Part shown: in pieces, positions 53,523 through 61,635 of the stretch
How the letters are laid out: each line of letters begins with the position of its first letter
Numbering within the stretch: the first letter of the stretch is position 1
NCBI GenBank assembly: GCA_016787085.1
Contig: JAEUVJ010000002.1
Coordinates: 110,547 to 174,546 of the forward strand
Source: Chitinophagaceae bacterium
GTDB taxonomy: Bacteria; Bacteroidota; Bacteroidia; Chitinophagales; Chitinophagaceae
Length of the DNA: 64,000 nt
Direction: 5' to 3'
Notes under the pieces: generated by a model
The model's database searches: none
What the model was told of the DNA's origin: nothing
The model's input: only the letters and a program-made list of their open reading frames with translations
Translations under genes and position numbers: made by a program

Positions 53523-53551
53523 AGGAGGTGTCATCGGGCACCTCCTTTTTT
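53523..53551 (+). terminator. Intrinsic terminator of the SusCD-3 operon
   Basis: AGGAGGTG (53523-53530) pairs with CACCTCCT (53539-53546) around TCATCGGG, followed by a run of T. It ends the SusC-3, SusD-3, DUF1735 transcript. Confidence 0.87.
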
Positions 53552-53727
53552 ATGGGATATAGTAATACGTTATCGGGTTGTAATATTCATGCTTCAGTAA
53601 ATGGGAAACATAGTTTAGGGAAGGGGCCGGTACTTTTACGTTGTATAAGCGTAACAGGAAAAGAATGGTCCCGCTACGGGCGGGACCTTAACAATAGTTT
53701 TCTCATGTGAACGGTCAACGAAGACCA

Positions 53728-53760
53728 AGCAGGTGGTTGTCTAGCCAACCTGCTTTTTTT
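53728..53760 (+). terminator. Terminator-like hairpin with T-run
   Basis: AGCAGGT (53728-53734) pairs with ACCTGCT (53748-53754), with extra inner GGTT/AACC pairing, and is followed by eight T. No intact gene ends here, so it probably belonged to a lost transcript. Confidence 0.65.
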
Positions 53761-53825
53761 TATTGAGTAAATGTAAGAGAGTATGATGCAAAAGTTATCT
53801 TTTGCGACTTGACCTGCATCAACAA

Positions 53826-53861
53826 ATGAAAATAAGAAAGTCATCTCAAAAGAGATGGCTC
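53826..53861 (-). terminator. Minus-strand terminator behind the tRNA-like fragment
   Basis: On the minus strand, AGCCATCTC-TTTT-GAGATGACT (9-bp stem with one G-U pair) is followed by TTTCTTATTTTCA. It starts 4 nt after the tRNA-like 3' end, the usual arrangement for a tRNA gene. Confidence 0.65.
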
Positions 53862-53865
53862 TAGT

Positions 53866-53935
53866 GCCCGGGATCGGAATCGAACCGATACACCGTTGCC
53901 GGCGCCCCGATTGAGTCGGGGTGCATCTGCCAATC
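53866..53935 (-). pseudogene. Truncated tRNA-Leu-like fragment
   Basis: Read on the minus strand: D-loop-like ATTGGCAGATGC, an anticodon stem CCCGA/TCGGG with a shortened loop CTCAA (tRNA-Leu(CAA) would have about 7 nt, such as CTCAAAA), a long class-II variable arm (GCCGGCAACGGTGT), a correct T arm (ATCGG-TTCGATT-CCGAT), and the 3' acceptor strand CCCGGGC plus A. No 5' acceptor strand GCCCGGG lies upstream, so it is not functional. Long variable arm and acceptor suggest leucine origin. Probably an integration (att) scar. Confidence 0.6.
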
Positions 53936-54021
53936 AATGAAATAAAAAAACCCGACTATTGATCGAGGTTGATGTGCACCCAACTGTACAATTCTCGAAC
54001 CATTTTATACCGGATTTGACG

Positions 54022-54068
54022 AGACTTGCGAATCTTATGATTGCATAAGATTTCGACAGGTCTTTTTT
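54022..54068 (+). terminator. Imperfect long hairpin with T-run upstream of YhcG gene
   Basis: AATCTTATG (54031-54039) and CATAAGATT (54044-54052) are exact inverted repeats around ATTG. The stem extends outward (AGAC with GTCT) over mismatches and is followed by TTTTT. It may be a terminator for a lost gene or a regulatory leader of the next one. Confidence 0.5.
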
Positions 54069-54112
54069 ATTGCCTGATTTTAAGCATTTTAATAACTACA
54101 AAGGTGAAAAGC

Positions 54113-55213
54113 ATGAAAATTGATAAAAGCTATACGGAATTTATACAGTCTATAAAAAGGCAAATTGTACAAAGCCGGTATGTGGCAGCCAGGCTGGCCA
54201 ACAGGGAGCAACTGATGCTGTACTTTAAAACCGGGTTAATGATTTCGGAGAAGATAAAGGCCCAAAAATGGGGTGCCAAAGTCCTTGACCAAATTTCGGC
54301 AGATTTGCAAAAAGAGTTGCCGGGACTAAGGGGCTTTTCGCCGGGTAATCTTAAGAAAATAAGACTGTTTGCGGAAGCTTATGCTCCCCACCTGGTATTT
54401 GGTTTGACGGTGTCGAACCAAATTGGGCTGACAGGCTTTGGAGAGGCTTTTTCAATTAGTTCGACACTGTCGAACCTAATTGAAAATAAGGGGTTTTATG
54501 AAGCTTTTACAGGTATCAGCTTTTCCCATCATTTCGTCATTTTAACCAAAATAAAGGGCTGGGAAGCCCGGATTTTTTATATCCAGAGTGCAGCGGCCAA
54601 TTTTTGGTCACTGACTGTGCTGGAACACCATATTGAGAACAACCTATATATCAAGGAAGGTAAACTGCCAAACAATTTTGAGGGTACTTTGGCTGAAACC
54701 TTAAAGCCTTCTGCACTAAAAATGTTTAAAGACGAATACCTGCTTGATTTTATTGCCGGTGATGAACTAGACGATGAACGCCATATTGAACAGCAGGTGG
54801 TTTTAAACATCCGGAATTTTATTTTGCAAATGGGTAAAGGCTTTTGCTTTATTGGCAACCAATACCGGCTTGAAGTGGATGGCGATGAATTTTTTATTGA
54901 CCTGCTGTTTTTTAACCGCCACCTGCAATGCCTGGTGGCTTTTGAATTGAAGAAAGGGAAATTTAAACCAGCCGATGCAGGGCAGCTTAATTTTTACCTG
55001 AATGTACTGGATGAAAAAGTAAAAATACAGCAGGAAAACAGCAGCATTGGCATTGTGCTTTGCAAAGAAAAAAATAATACCGTGGTTGAGTTTGCTATTA
55101 AGAGTTTTGATAAAGCCATGGGAGTTGCTACCTATAAAACCTCTAAACAAACGCCGGTGCAAATGAAAGGGATATTGCCGGATACGGATGAGTTGGGGAA
55201 ATTGTTGGAATGA
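54113..55213 (+). CDS. YhcG/DUF1016-type PD-(D/E)XK nuclease-domain protein
   Basis: A 366-aa protein with two parts: an N-terminal DUF1016_N helical domain (SRYVAARLANREQLMLYFKTG..) and a C-terminal PD-(D/E)XK nuclease-like domain with Asp263 in FFIDLLFFN and Glu278-Leu-Lys280 in FELKKGKFKPADAGQLNFYLN. Such proteins are common in mobile islands and near restriction-modification genes; cellular role is not settled. ATG 54113 was chosen over a TTG at 54041 in a stem structure. Downstream genes are on the opposite strand. Confidence 0.85.
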   Translation: MKIDKSYTEFIQSIKRQIVQSRYVAARLANREQLMLYFKTGLMISEKIKAQKWGAKVLDQISADLQKELPGLRGFSPGNLKKIRLFAEAYAPHLVFGLTVSNQIGLTGFGEAFSISSTLSNLIENKGFYEAFTGISFSHHFVILTKIKGWEARIFYIQSAAANFWSLTVLEHHIENNLYIKEGKLPNNFEGTLAETLKPSALKMFKDEYLLDFIAGDELDDERHIEQQVVLNIRNFILQMGKGFCFIGNQYRLEVDGDEFFIDLLFFNRHLQCLVAFELKKGKFKPADAGQLNFYLNVLDEKVKIQQENSSIGIVLCKEKNNTVVEFAIKSFDKAMGVATYKTSKQTPVQMKGILPDTDELGKLLE

Positions 55214-55289
55214 TTTTGTTATACCAGCTTCAGTATTTCATGGCATCATCGTTGCGTCGCAATCCTTTCATCGGTTGGTTAGAATGGCA

Positions 55290-55943
55290 TCAGGATAAAT
55301 CAAGCATGAAATGTTTCAACAAAGGGCTTGAAGTTCCGTCATGTTTTGAGTAGTAACTGTAACTAACATTGTGAGCCTTATTATTAACCAATATCTCTTT
55401 AGCTCTCTTTTCAGTAATAAGTATTCGATTTAGTAGCTCAACTATTTTATGACTCTTACCTTCTAATACATAACCAAGAAGGCAACCATTAGGATATCTG
55501 CCACTGGTAAAATTATCTATTCCCGTTTCAATATATCTTTTCCTGAGTTTATAGGCATCCACAATTGCTCCTGTTGAGTTTTTAGTCCAGTTATTTTCCG
55601 CTAAATTTTTAGCTTCCATATAATATTCGAATTCAGCGTTTGAACTCCATACAGAATATTTAAAATCAATTCGTGGAGATTTGTCTGCATCTTTCAGGCC
55701 ATCATAAGTTTCATCTGTATCAAGATAGTTTTCCCTTGTTAAAGTGATTTGCAAATCTAACCTGAGTTGGCTTTCCATCACAAATCCAATCAACTGTGCC
55801 GTTATATTATTTTCACTTTCTTCACTTACTTTACGATTTGAGTTTCGGAGAGAATTATAGGCGTCCAATAGAAGGTAAATGCAATTACCTTCGAATTTTA
55901 GTTTGAATTGATTTATTATATCTTGGTTTAGCTTGCCGTTCAT
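55290..55943 (-). CDS. Putative PD-(D/E)XK restriction endonuclease partner
   Basis: A 217-aa protein whose start codon directly follows the methyltransferase stop (TAA then ATG, zero gap), so the two are coupled. The catalytic pattern is likely: Pro90-Arg-Ile-Asp93 then Glu110-Ala-Lys112 in FEYYMEAKNLAENN, the spacing and hydrophobic context expected of a PD-(D/E)XK nuclease. I do not recognise a named family. The context suggests it is the cleavage subunit of the restriction system, with the adjacent gene for methylation. AT-rich composition fits recent transfer. Confidence 0.65.
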   Translation of the reverse strand: MNGKLNQDIINQFKLKFEGNCIYLLLDAYNSLRNSNRKVSEESENNITAQLIGFVMESQLRLDLQITLTRENYLDTDETYDGLKDADKSPRIDFKYSVWSSNAEFEYYMEAKNLAENNWTKNSTGAIVDAYKLRKRYIETGIDNFTSGRYPNGCLLGYVLEGKSHKIVELLNRILITEKRAKEILVNNKAHNVSYSYYSKHDGTSSPLLKHFMLDLS

Positions 55944-58900
55944 TTATGACATTTTCAAGATTTCACTCACTAATTCCCTGGCATCATTTATGGCCATTGA
56001 ACGGCTCCAAAATCTTTTTTGATTTGGTTTGATTATGTAAATGTCATTCCCATCATAATATTTTATTTGCTTTTGGATGTAGATATTTTTTGCCAGAGTT
56101 TTAAGTGAGTATTTATTTATTTCTTCTAAATATTTATTATACTCTATTGAATCAAACGACTCTACTTCTTTTTCCTTTTTTGCAAACGATATCTTTACAA
56201 TATTCAAAGGTGCAGCCTTAGAAGTTTCAAAGAAGGCCGCATTGACAAAATATTTTTCAGAAGATAAATACTCATTTAGCTCTTTAGAAATAAGCAAAGA
56301 AAAAGATTTGTTTTCAGACTGTGTGATACTTTTTAGAGCCATCGATTTGTGTCCTTCAAAAAGCAGACTCAAACTTATATTGATAAAATCATCAATTAAA
56401 ATCCTTTCATTTTGACTAAATCCAAAAAGCTTAAAGATGGCGTTATTGATTTCCTGTTCAATGTCAGAAATGTCTGATACAAGAGGATAGTTCGCTATTA
56501 TTCTTTTCTTAATTTTTTCAATTTGGGTCGATAAGTTTTCAAAAACAATATCGTTCAAATTCATTGGGAGTTTCAGTATTTCATTGGGCTGTATTACTTC
56601 TCTTTCTATTCCGGTTGAAGCAGAAATCAGAAATGAGTAGTAAGTTGCAAATTTTGAATTAATTAAAGCAGATAAGGCTTTTAAAAAAACTGAAGAACCG
56701 CCCGACAATCCCAAGACCATATCATTAAAAGTACAATCATAATCAAGGTATGATGCACATAGTTTTTTATCACTGAGGCCAGATTTTATTAGTAAGTGAG
56801 GGGCTTTGTAAACCTCTTGATGCTTTCCTATTCTCCTAAAGGCATTTATTTTTTTAATTTCCTCAGATTCAGATATGCGATAATATTTACGATAAACCTT
56901 TTTTAAATCTTTACTTAAACCCTGATGCAGTTTGATAGATGATTCTTCCGGAGAGTAATAACGATGCACTGCCTCTGGATTTATATAAGGCATTTTAGGT
57001 AATTCATTATTGATAATGGGTTGTTCAGTTGAACGATACAGAAATTGTAATCCAACAGCTTTCTTAATACTTCTTTCTTTAAGGACTTCAGATAATTTTG
57101 GTAATTGCTCAACCTTTTTTATTAAGTTATAATCTTCCAAAGTACCCCACATAGCAATTTTCCAAATTGTAGTTGATGGATTATGGCATTCTTCACGGGG
57201 TAGAAATTTAACATCAGTAGAATCAATTACAACTCCTTCTACCAAACTATTTTTTACATAACTCTTCGGTGCCCAATATTCGATTGTGGAACTTTTTTTC
57301 TCTGGGATTTGCTTTTGATAAAAAACAATGCTAACAGGACCTACAGCTGAGGAAAAAAGCTGTCCGCCAAAAGATTTAGGAGTTTTTCTAAAAATTGAAA
57401 AATTATAAATTTTTTCTACATAGGTTTCATTAAATAACCACTGGCGGAAATTTTGAAATGGAGTTTCTGTGTTTGTTAAAACCTTAGTATTGAAAATTAA
57501 TGCTACTGAGCCGGTAGTTGTAAAGGAAGCAGATTTGTGTAAAAAAGGTATAACCATGTCTTTACCAAAATCATGCTGTTCACAGTACTTTTTAATTGAG
57601 GGCAAATCAATTTTTGAGCCGAAAGGTGGATTCCCAACCACCAAATCAATACTTCCAAAGTAATCTACAGCTACTTCACCAATACTATCTTGCCGAAGTA
57701 GATTGGCACCTTGCTTCTTTAGGGCCTTATCTTTCGGGTCGAAAATTAAATAAGGAAATCTATATCGCTTATCAATCCATAGAGTTCTCGGGTTTAAATG
57801 TTCCAGCATTGCCAGATATAAACTGAAAGCTGTAACCCTGATTGCCAATCGGTCATATTCAATCCCAAAAATATTTTTCTCAAGAATTTCTCTTAAATCA
57901 CCAAAACTTATTTGTTGACCAGGGTGAGCATTCTTCCATCGTTTAACTAACCGCTTGAAGCTTTCAACCAAGAAAATTCCTGAACCGCAAGCTGGGTCAA
58001 GGATTTTAAATTGCCACTGAGTTTCGTTTTTAAATTTTAGTTTTTCATTCAGTATTAATTCCACTAAAGATGGTGGAGTGTAATACTGCCCTGCTTTTTC
58101 TTTTTGACTTTCTTTAAACTCTTCCAGAAAATGCTCATAGATTTCACTTAGTAATTCAATTTGAATTATATCAAACCGGAAGAGTCTCCATTCATTAAAC
58201 AATTTTGGTGTACCAGTTAAATCACCATCAAAAAGGCATTTTTTTATTACATCAAGATGTTTTTCTGTAACCGTCTTCTTTTCTCCAGGTATTAATGGAA
58301 ATACATTACCATTAAAGTGGTCTTCCACTTTTTCAAAAATTGAATAGGTGGAATCTTTGTCTGCAAGAATATCAATATAGCTGATAGCACCAGGCAATAT
58401 TTTTTTATATAAATTGGTTTCTTTTGCTGCCCCCTTATCTTCCAAATACATAATGAAAATAGAACGCATCAATAAACTATGAATGACTTCGTCTGATAAT
58501 TCTAATTTCTTAAGCTGCTTTGCAGCATTCAAAAGTGATTTAACCAAATATTTATCAATTCTTTCCTGTAATGAAATCTTATCTCTTAGTTTGTTTTCCG
58601 TAGTCCATAGAAGGCCGCAATCAACAGCAACCCTGGAAAATAGTTCTTTGATGTTATGAAGTGCTTTCAAATTATCAAAATCAGAACGAATGATTTCTAA
58701 CTTTTCTAATTCATCAGATAATTTAAGGCTTGTATTTTCGTAATTGAACGGTCTTTTAGAGCAGTTATAAATTCTAATTTCTGTTTTGGATAAAATAAAT
58801 AAAAAAATAACTTTTCGATAGTTCCAACATAGGTGTTGAATCCGGGCAATGTCTTTTAATGTACCTTCATCGAAATGATTTATTTCTTTAAATAAAATAG

Positions 58901-59036
58901 CAGGATAATCACCGGACAAATAAACCTTATCAACCCCTAAATAACTTATTTCTTCCAAATCGGAAGAGAGGTTTTCTTTACGCACATTTTGAATCTCTGT
59001 GAAATCAAAATCAATATAGAATTCCTTTGGAGTCAT
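55944..59036 (-). CDS. N6-adenine DNA methyltransferase with long C-terminal region
   Basis: A 1030-aa protein of the Eco57I/type IIG-like class. The N-terminal 320 residues are helical with an unresolved role. The SAM-binding motif I is FKILDPACGSGIFLVESFKRL-like (about residues 342-362), and the catalytic motif is VGNPPFGSK (about 463-472), typical of N6-adenine enzymes. The C-terminal half contains the likely target-recognition domain. No PD-(D/E)XK motif was spotted in it; the adjacent 217-aa protein may supply cleavage. Preceded by a promoter/palindrome at 59070-59094. Confidence 0.82.
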   Translation of the reverse strand: MTPKEFYIDFDFTEIQNVRKENLSSDLEEISYLGVDKVYLSGDYPAILFKEINHFDEGTLKDIARIQHLCWNYRKVIFLFILSKTEIRIYNCSKRPFNYENTSLKLSDELEKLEIIRSDFDNLKALHNIKELFSRVAVDCGLLWTTENKLRDKISLQERIDKYLVKSLLNAAKQLKKLELSDEVIHSLLMRSIFIMYLEDKGAAKETNLYKKILPGAISYIDILADKDSTYSIFEKVEDHFNGNVFPLIPGEKKTVTEKHLDVIKKCLFDGDLTGTPKLFNEWRLFRFDIIQIELLSEIYEHFLEEFKESQKEKAGQYYTPPSLVELILNEKLKFKNETQWQFKILDPACGSGIFLVESFKRLVKRWKNAHPGQQISFGDLREILEKNIFGIEYDRLAIRVTAFSLYLAMLEHLNPRTLWIDKRYRFPYLIFDPKDKALKKQGANLLRQDSIGEVAVDYFGSIDLVVGNPPFGSKIDLPSIKKYCEQHDFGKDMVIPFLHKSASFTTTGSVALIFNTKVLTNTETPFQNFRQWLFNETYVEKIYNFSIFRKTPKSFGGQLFSSAVGPVSIVFYQKQIPEKKSSTIEYWAPKSYVKNSLVEGVVIDSTDVKFLPREECHNPSTTIWKIAMWGTLEDYNLIKKVEQLPKLSEVLKERSIKKAVGLQFLYRSTEQPIINNELPKMPYINPEAVHRYYSPEESSIKLHQGLSKDLKKVYRKYYRISESEEIKKINAFRRIGKHQEVYKAPHLLIKSGLSDKKLCASYLDYDCTFNDMVLGLSGGSSVFLKALSALINSKFATYYSFLISASTGIEREVIQPNEILKLPMNLNDIVFENLSTQIEKIKKRIIANYPLVSDISDIEQEINNAIFKLFGFSQNERILIDDFINISLSLLFEGHKSMALKSITQSENKSFSLLISKELNEYLSSEKYFVNAAFFETSKAAPLNIVKISFAKKEKEVESFDSIEYNKYLEEINKYSLKTLAKNIYIQKQIKYYDGNDIYIIKPNQKRFWSRSMAINDARELVSEILKMS

Positions 59037-59069
59037 AAGTTTATAAGCCTGAGGGTAATTGGTTTAGCC

Positions 59070-59094
59070 CAAAAATACTAAAATAATTAGTATT
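59070..59094 (-). promoter_or_regulatory. Candidate promoter and operator of the R-M genes
   Basis: On the minus strand: TATTTTTG (-7-type box, 59077 to 59070) overlaps an inverted repeat AATACTAA-5 nt-TTAGTATT (59074-59094, perfect 8-bp arms). The -7 box is 33 nt upstream of the methyltransferase start. The palindrome could be a binding site for a controlling protein; no controller (C) gene is visible. Confidence 0.45.
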
Positions 59095-59173
59095 TCATCA
59101 TTCTTTGGTCAAAAATAATGGATTACAAGGGTTTAGAGGTCAATTAAATGGACAGCTAGTATCAATTTTTCAA

Positions 59174-59390
59174 CTATTTATCACCCTTCTCCGCCTTTAA
59201 CCTCCCCACTTCCTCCCCAATCAACCGTTTTATATCCATCTTCACCTGGTAATAATTATCCAGCACCTGCTGTTGGGTAACATTGGAGACCGCAGGAATA
59301 TCCCGGTAGTTACTCACTTCTGCATTCACTTTTTCATGGTCGTTGATGACTTCGGAGTGAATCAGGTTTAGGCTGTTTTTATCAAGGCTG
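59174..59390 (-). pseudogene. C-terminal remnant of an unidentified protein
   Basis: A 71-codon minus-strand frame ending in TAG (59174-59176). The peptide contains KNSLNLIHSEVINDHEKV, NYYQVKMDIKRLIG and ends EVGRLKAEKGDK. No start codon exists and stop codons appear upstream after about 59390, so the 5' part is gone. I do not recognise the family. Confidence 0.5.
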
Positions 59391-59393
59391 ACA

Positions 59394-59620
59394 TTACAAA
59401 CTACAAAAACTCAGCGGAGTAGTGTCATTTAGCCTGAAGGAAGTAATAAATATTTTCATTCTGTCCATGTGAGTTTGTTCACTGCGTCGTATATTTCCAA
59501 ATAGCTTTGCGTTCAACTTTGCACATAAAAACTCATAAATATCTCTTGCAAGTTTCTCTTCTTGCCTCATGTAAAGAATGGCATCTTTTCTCTGTTGATT
59601 TAAGGTAATGGCCTGCGGCT
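59394..59620 (-). pseudogene. Fragment of a DUF2202 gene
   Basis: A minus-strand frame of about 75 codons without start, reading YMRQEEKLARDIYEFL and later RRSEQTHMDRM, closely matching the intact neighbour (FMREEEKLALDVYITL and SSEQTHMESV). It starts after a TAG near 59622 and ends at TAA (59394-59396), so both ends of the domain are missing. Confidence 0.7.
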
Positions 59621-59693
59621 AAAACCAGCAATTGATAATATGACAGATGTTAAAGAAAAAATGATTATTTCATAATCTTAAGTTTTATATATC

Positions 59694-60377
59694 TTAAAAA
59701 CCAGTTTCCATCGCACTGTTAATAATAACATCAAACTCAGCCTGGGTAATATACTGAGGGGTATAAGTACCACCTGCATTTAGTACATTTCTATAGAATG
59801 ACCGAAGGTGGTTACGGCTTCCTTTAGTCAGCATATCATACACTAAACGAATGTCCTGGTTGTCAATATTGACCAATGCGTTCTTCAAATCGAATATGTC
59901 AAGGTCTTCAATGGTTGCCCCCACTTTGTAGGCTTCAAGTACACTTGTATTGCCTTGTGCCACCAGTTGGTTATAAAGCCCCTGTAATATGGTATTATTA
60001 AATACGCCAACCGGGTTTGTACCTACGGGGTCTGTTAAACTGTACTTATTAAGCAACAGTAATACAGATTCCATATGAGTTTGCTCGCTGCTGGAAATAT
60101 TAGTGAATATATTTACACCCCATTTATTGTACAAAGTAATGTAAACATCCAGGGCCAATTTTTCTTCCTCTCTCATAAAAGAAAGGCTGGATAATTCTGT
60201 AGAGTTTAATGGCTCTTTTGGCAAACTGGTAATTTGAGCCTGCAGATTAGCAATGTTAATATTTCCATTGTTATTGCCATTATTAGCAGGAGTGTCATCT
60301 TTACTGCACGATGCCACTGAAACAATTAATGCAGCTGCAATCAACAAGAAACTTCCGGCTTTTAATACTTTTTTCAC
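59694..60377 (-). CDS. DUF2202 lipoprotein (ferritin-like fold)
   Basis: A 227-aa lipoprotein. The start codon is GTG (60377-60375), with signal MKKVLKAGSFLLIAAALIVSVASCSKDD and a lipobox Cys about residue 24. An Asn/Gly-rich linker (NNGNNNGNIN) leads to the DUF2202 domain, a ferritin-like four-helix bundle with SFMREEEKLALDVYITLYNKWG and FTNISSSEQTHMESV, whose E-x-x-H residues could bind metal. Function is not established. A broken paralog lies directly downstream. Confidence 0.82.
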   Translation of the reverse strand: MKKVLKAGSFLLIAAALIVSVASCSKDDTPANNGNNNGNINIANLQAQITSLPKEPLNSTELSSLSFMREEEKLALDVYITLYNKWGVNIFTNISSSEQTHMESVLLLLNKYSLTDPVGTNPVGVFNNTILQGLYNQLVAQGNTSVLEAYKVGATIEDLDIFDLKNALVNIDNQDIRLVYDMLTKGSRNHLRSFYRNVLNAGGTYTPQYITQAEFDVIINSAMETGF

Positions 60378-60636
60378 GATAAAATGTTTTATTGTGATTA
60401 GTTTGTTTTATGTGATAAAGGTATTTCAGTTGTTATTGCTTTTTAATAACAAGTGTTACATAAGCAAGTGATAAATGTTAATGTAAATACAATTTCAAGT
60501 AATACTTTTCCGAGTAAATAAAAGGGTCGTATTATTTGTGAAGTTGCCTTAGTGTTTGGTACTGTTTTTAGTTTTCGTTGTCGGCAGTATCAGAAATATC
60601 CTGGAATATTATCTGCTTTAGTTCAACTATCTAACT

Positions 60637-61635
60637 CTATAATTTAAATTGCATCATAAGGCTTCCATATTCCTGTGTGTATTGTCCTTTAAACTCTGCT
60701 CCAATAGATTTTTGACTAATAGTGATACTGTATTTCGGTTTTTCAAATGTTATACCAACATCATATAATACAACTACTCTCTCTATTTGGTCTTTACTTA
60801 AAACATAGCCATTACTCTGAGGACTGATTTGATTTAACAGACCTCCCTGTAATAGAGCATTACTTAGTACAACCCTTGCAGCGGGTTTCATAAATACATA
60901 TAACTGTGATATATTTTTTTTTGTTTGTGCCACAGAAATTTCGTCAAAATAATTATTGAATTTGCCTACTCTTAGCATAAACCCTGCACTTGCCGCATTA
61001 TAAGTTGTACCACTGAATGTTTCAATAATACCAACCAGTAAAACCTTATTTGAGGCCAGTAGCATTTGCTTTTCGATACTGATGTTATAATTCAGGATTA
61101 TATCGTTTGGTACCTGGTTGTGCCAGCCGAGTGGTTTTGTATAACTGATTACCCTGTGTGCCCAAGTTTGGGTTTCTTTGGCAAAACTCAGCGGTCCTAT
61201 TACACCCAAACGAATTTCAGAGATAATTTTTATTTTTTTTATATTGTCAATTGACTGAAGAGAATGTATGTTGTACAATGCACCTGCATAGGGCCGGTCA
61301 TTATACTGAATATCCGGTACATCAATATTTTTGGGTGTAAACATAAATTGCGCTACTCCCCATCCGTAGATGTTATTATTATCATCTGAAATATTAAGCA
61401 AGAGTGATGAAGGGAATTTTGCCTTGTGTTTTTTTGTATAAAAATAATCTATCCTGATGCCGTTGGTATAATACCTGTCTGTACCATCTCCCCGAACATT
61501 GATAAAATCGTTATCCCACAGGATGCGTAATGAATGTTTATTATTCACTGGCTGCGCTTTTGCATTGCTGTCATTAATTACCGATAAAGCCCAGCCAAAA
61601 AAAAGAAGTAAAAAATATTTAGCTGACAGTTCCAT
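60637..61635 (-). CDS. LpxR-like lipid A 3'-O-deacylase (DUF2219)
   Basis: A 332-aa outer-membrane protein. The signal peptide ends around NAKAQPVNN. The LpxR hallmark comes early: LWDNDFINVRGDGTDRYYTNGIRIDY, with N, D and YTNG positions as in LpxR enzymes that remove 3'-acyloxyacyl chains of lipid A. The rest is strand-rich and ends MMQFKL. The ATG overlaps the end of the RND gene by 17 bp, so they are co-transcribed. A link between efflux and lipid A remodelling is plausible but unproven. Confidence 0.78.
   Translation of the reverse strand: MELSAKYFLLLFFGWALSVINDSNAKAQPVNNKHSLRILWDNDFINVRGDGTDRYYTNGIRIDYFYTKKHKAKFPSSLLLNISDDNNNIYGWGVAQFMFTPKNIDVPDIQYNDRPYAGALYNIHSLQSIDNIKKIKIISEIRLGVIGPLSFAKETQTWAHRVISYTKPLGWHNQVPNDIILNYNISIEKQMLLASNKVLLVGIIETFSGTTYNAASAGFMLRVGKFNNYFDEISVAQTKKNISQLYVFMKPAARVVLSNALLQGGLLNQISPQSNGYVLSKDQIERVVVLYDVGITFEKPKYSITISQKSIGAEFKGQYTQEYGSLMMQFKL

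Larger units (their letters stand above)
53493..54112. other. 620-bp gene-free junction full of terminator-like hairpins
   Basis: No coding frame. It carries in order: a strong terminator (53523-53551), an isolated SusC-type half-site ATTCATGCTTCAG (53585-53597), a hairpin GGTCCCGC-TACGG-GCGGGACC (53667-53687), a T-tailed hairpin (53728-53760), a minus-strand terminator with a tRNA-like fragment (53826-53935), and another stem with a T-run (54022-54068). It marks the boundary between SusCD-3 and the AT-rich region with the R-M genes. Confidence 0.6.
59095..59693. other. Degraded interval with two gene remnants
   Basis: Between the methyltransferase and the intact DUF2202 gene there is no complete gene. 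It holds a C-terminal coding remnant (59174-59390) and a DUF2202 fragment (59394-59620), both on the minus strand and in different frames. Confidence 0.6.

Noticed and set aside
53921..53960. Possible 5' half of the tRNA-Leu-like fragment
   Set aside because: No GCCCGGG-type acceptor strand or complete D arm exists upstream on the minus strand; the sequence is an A/T run instead.
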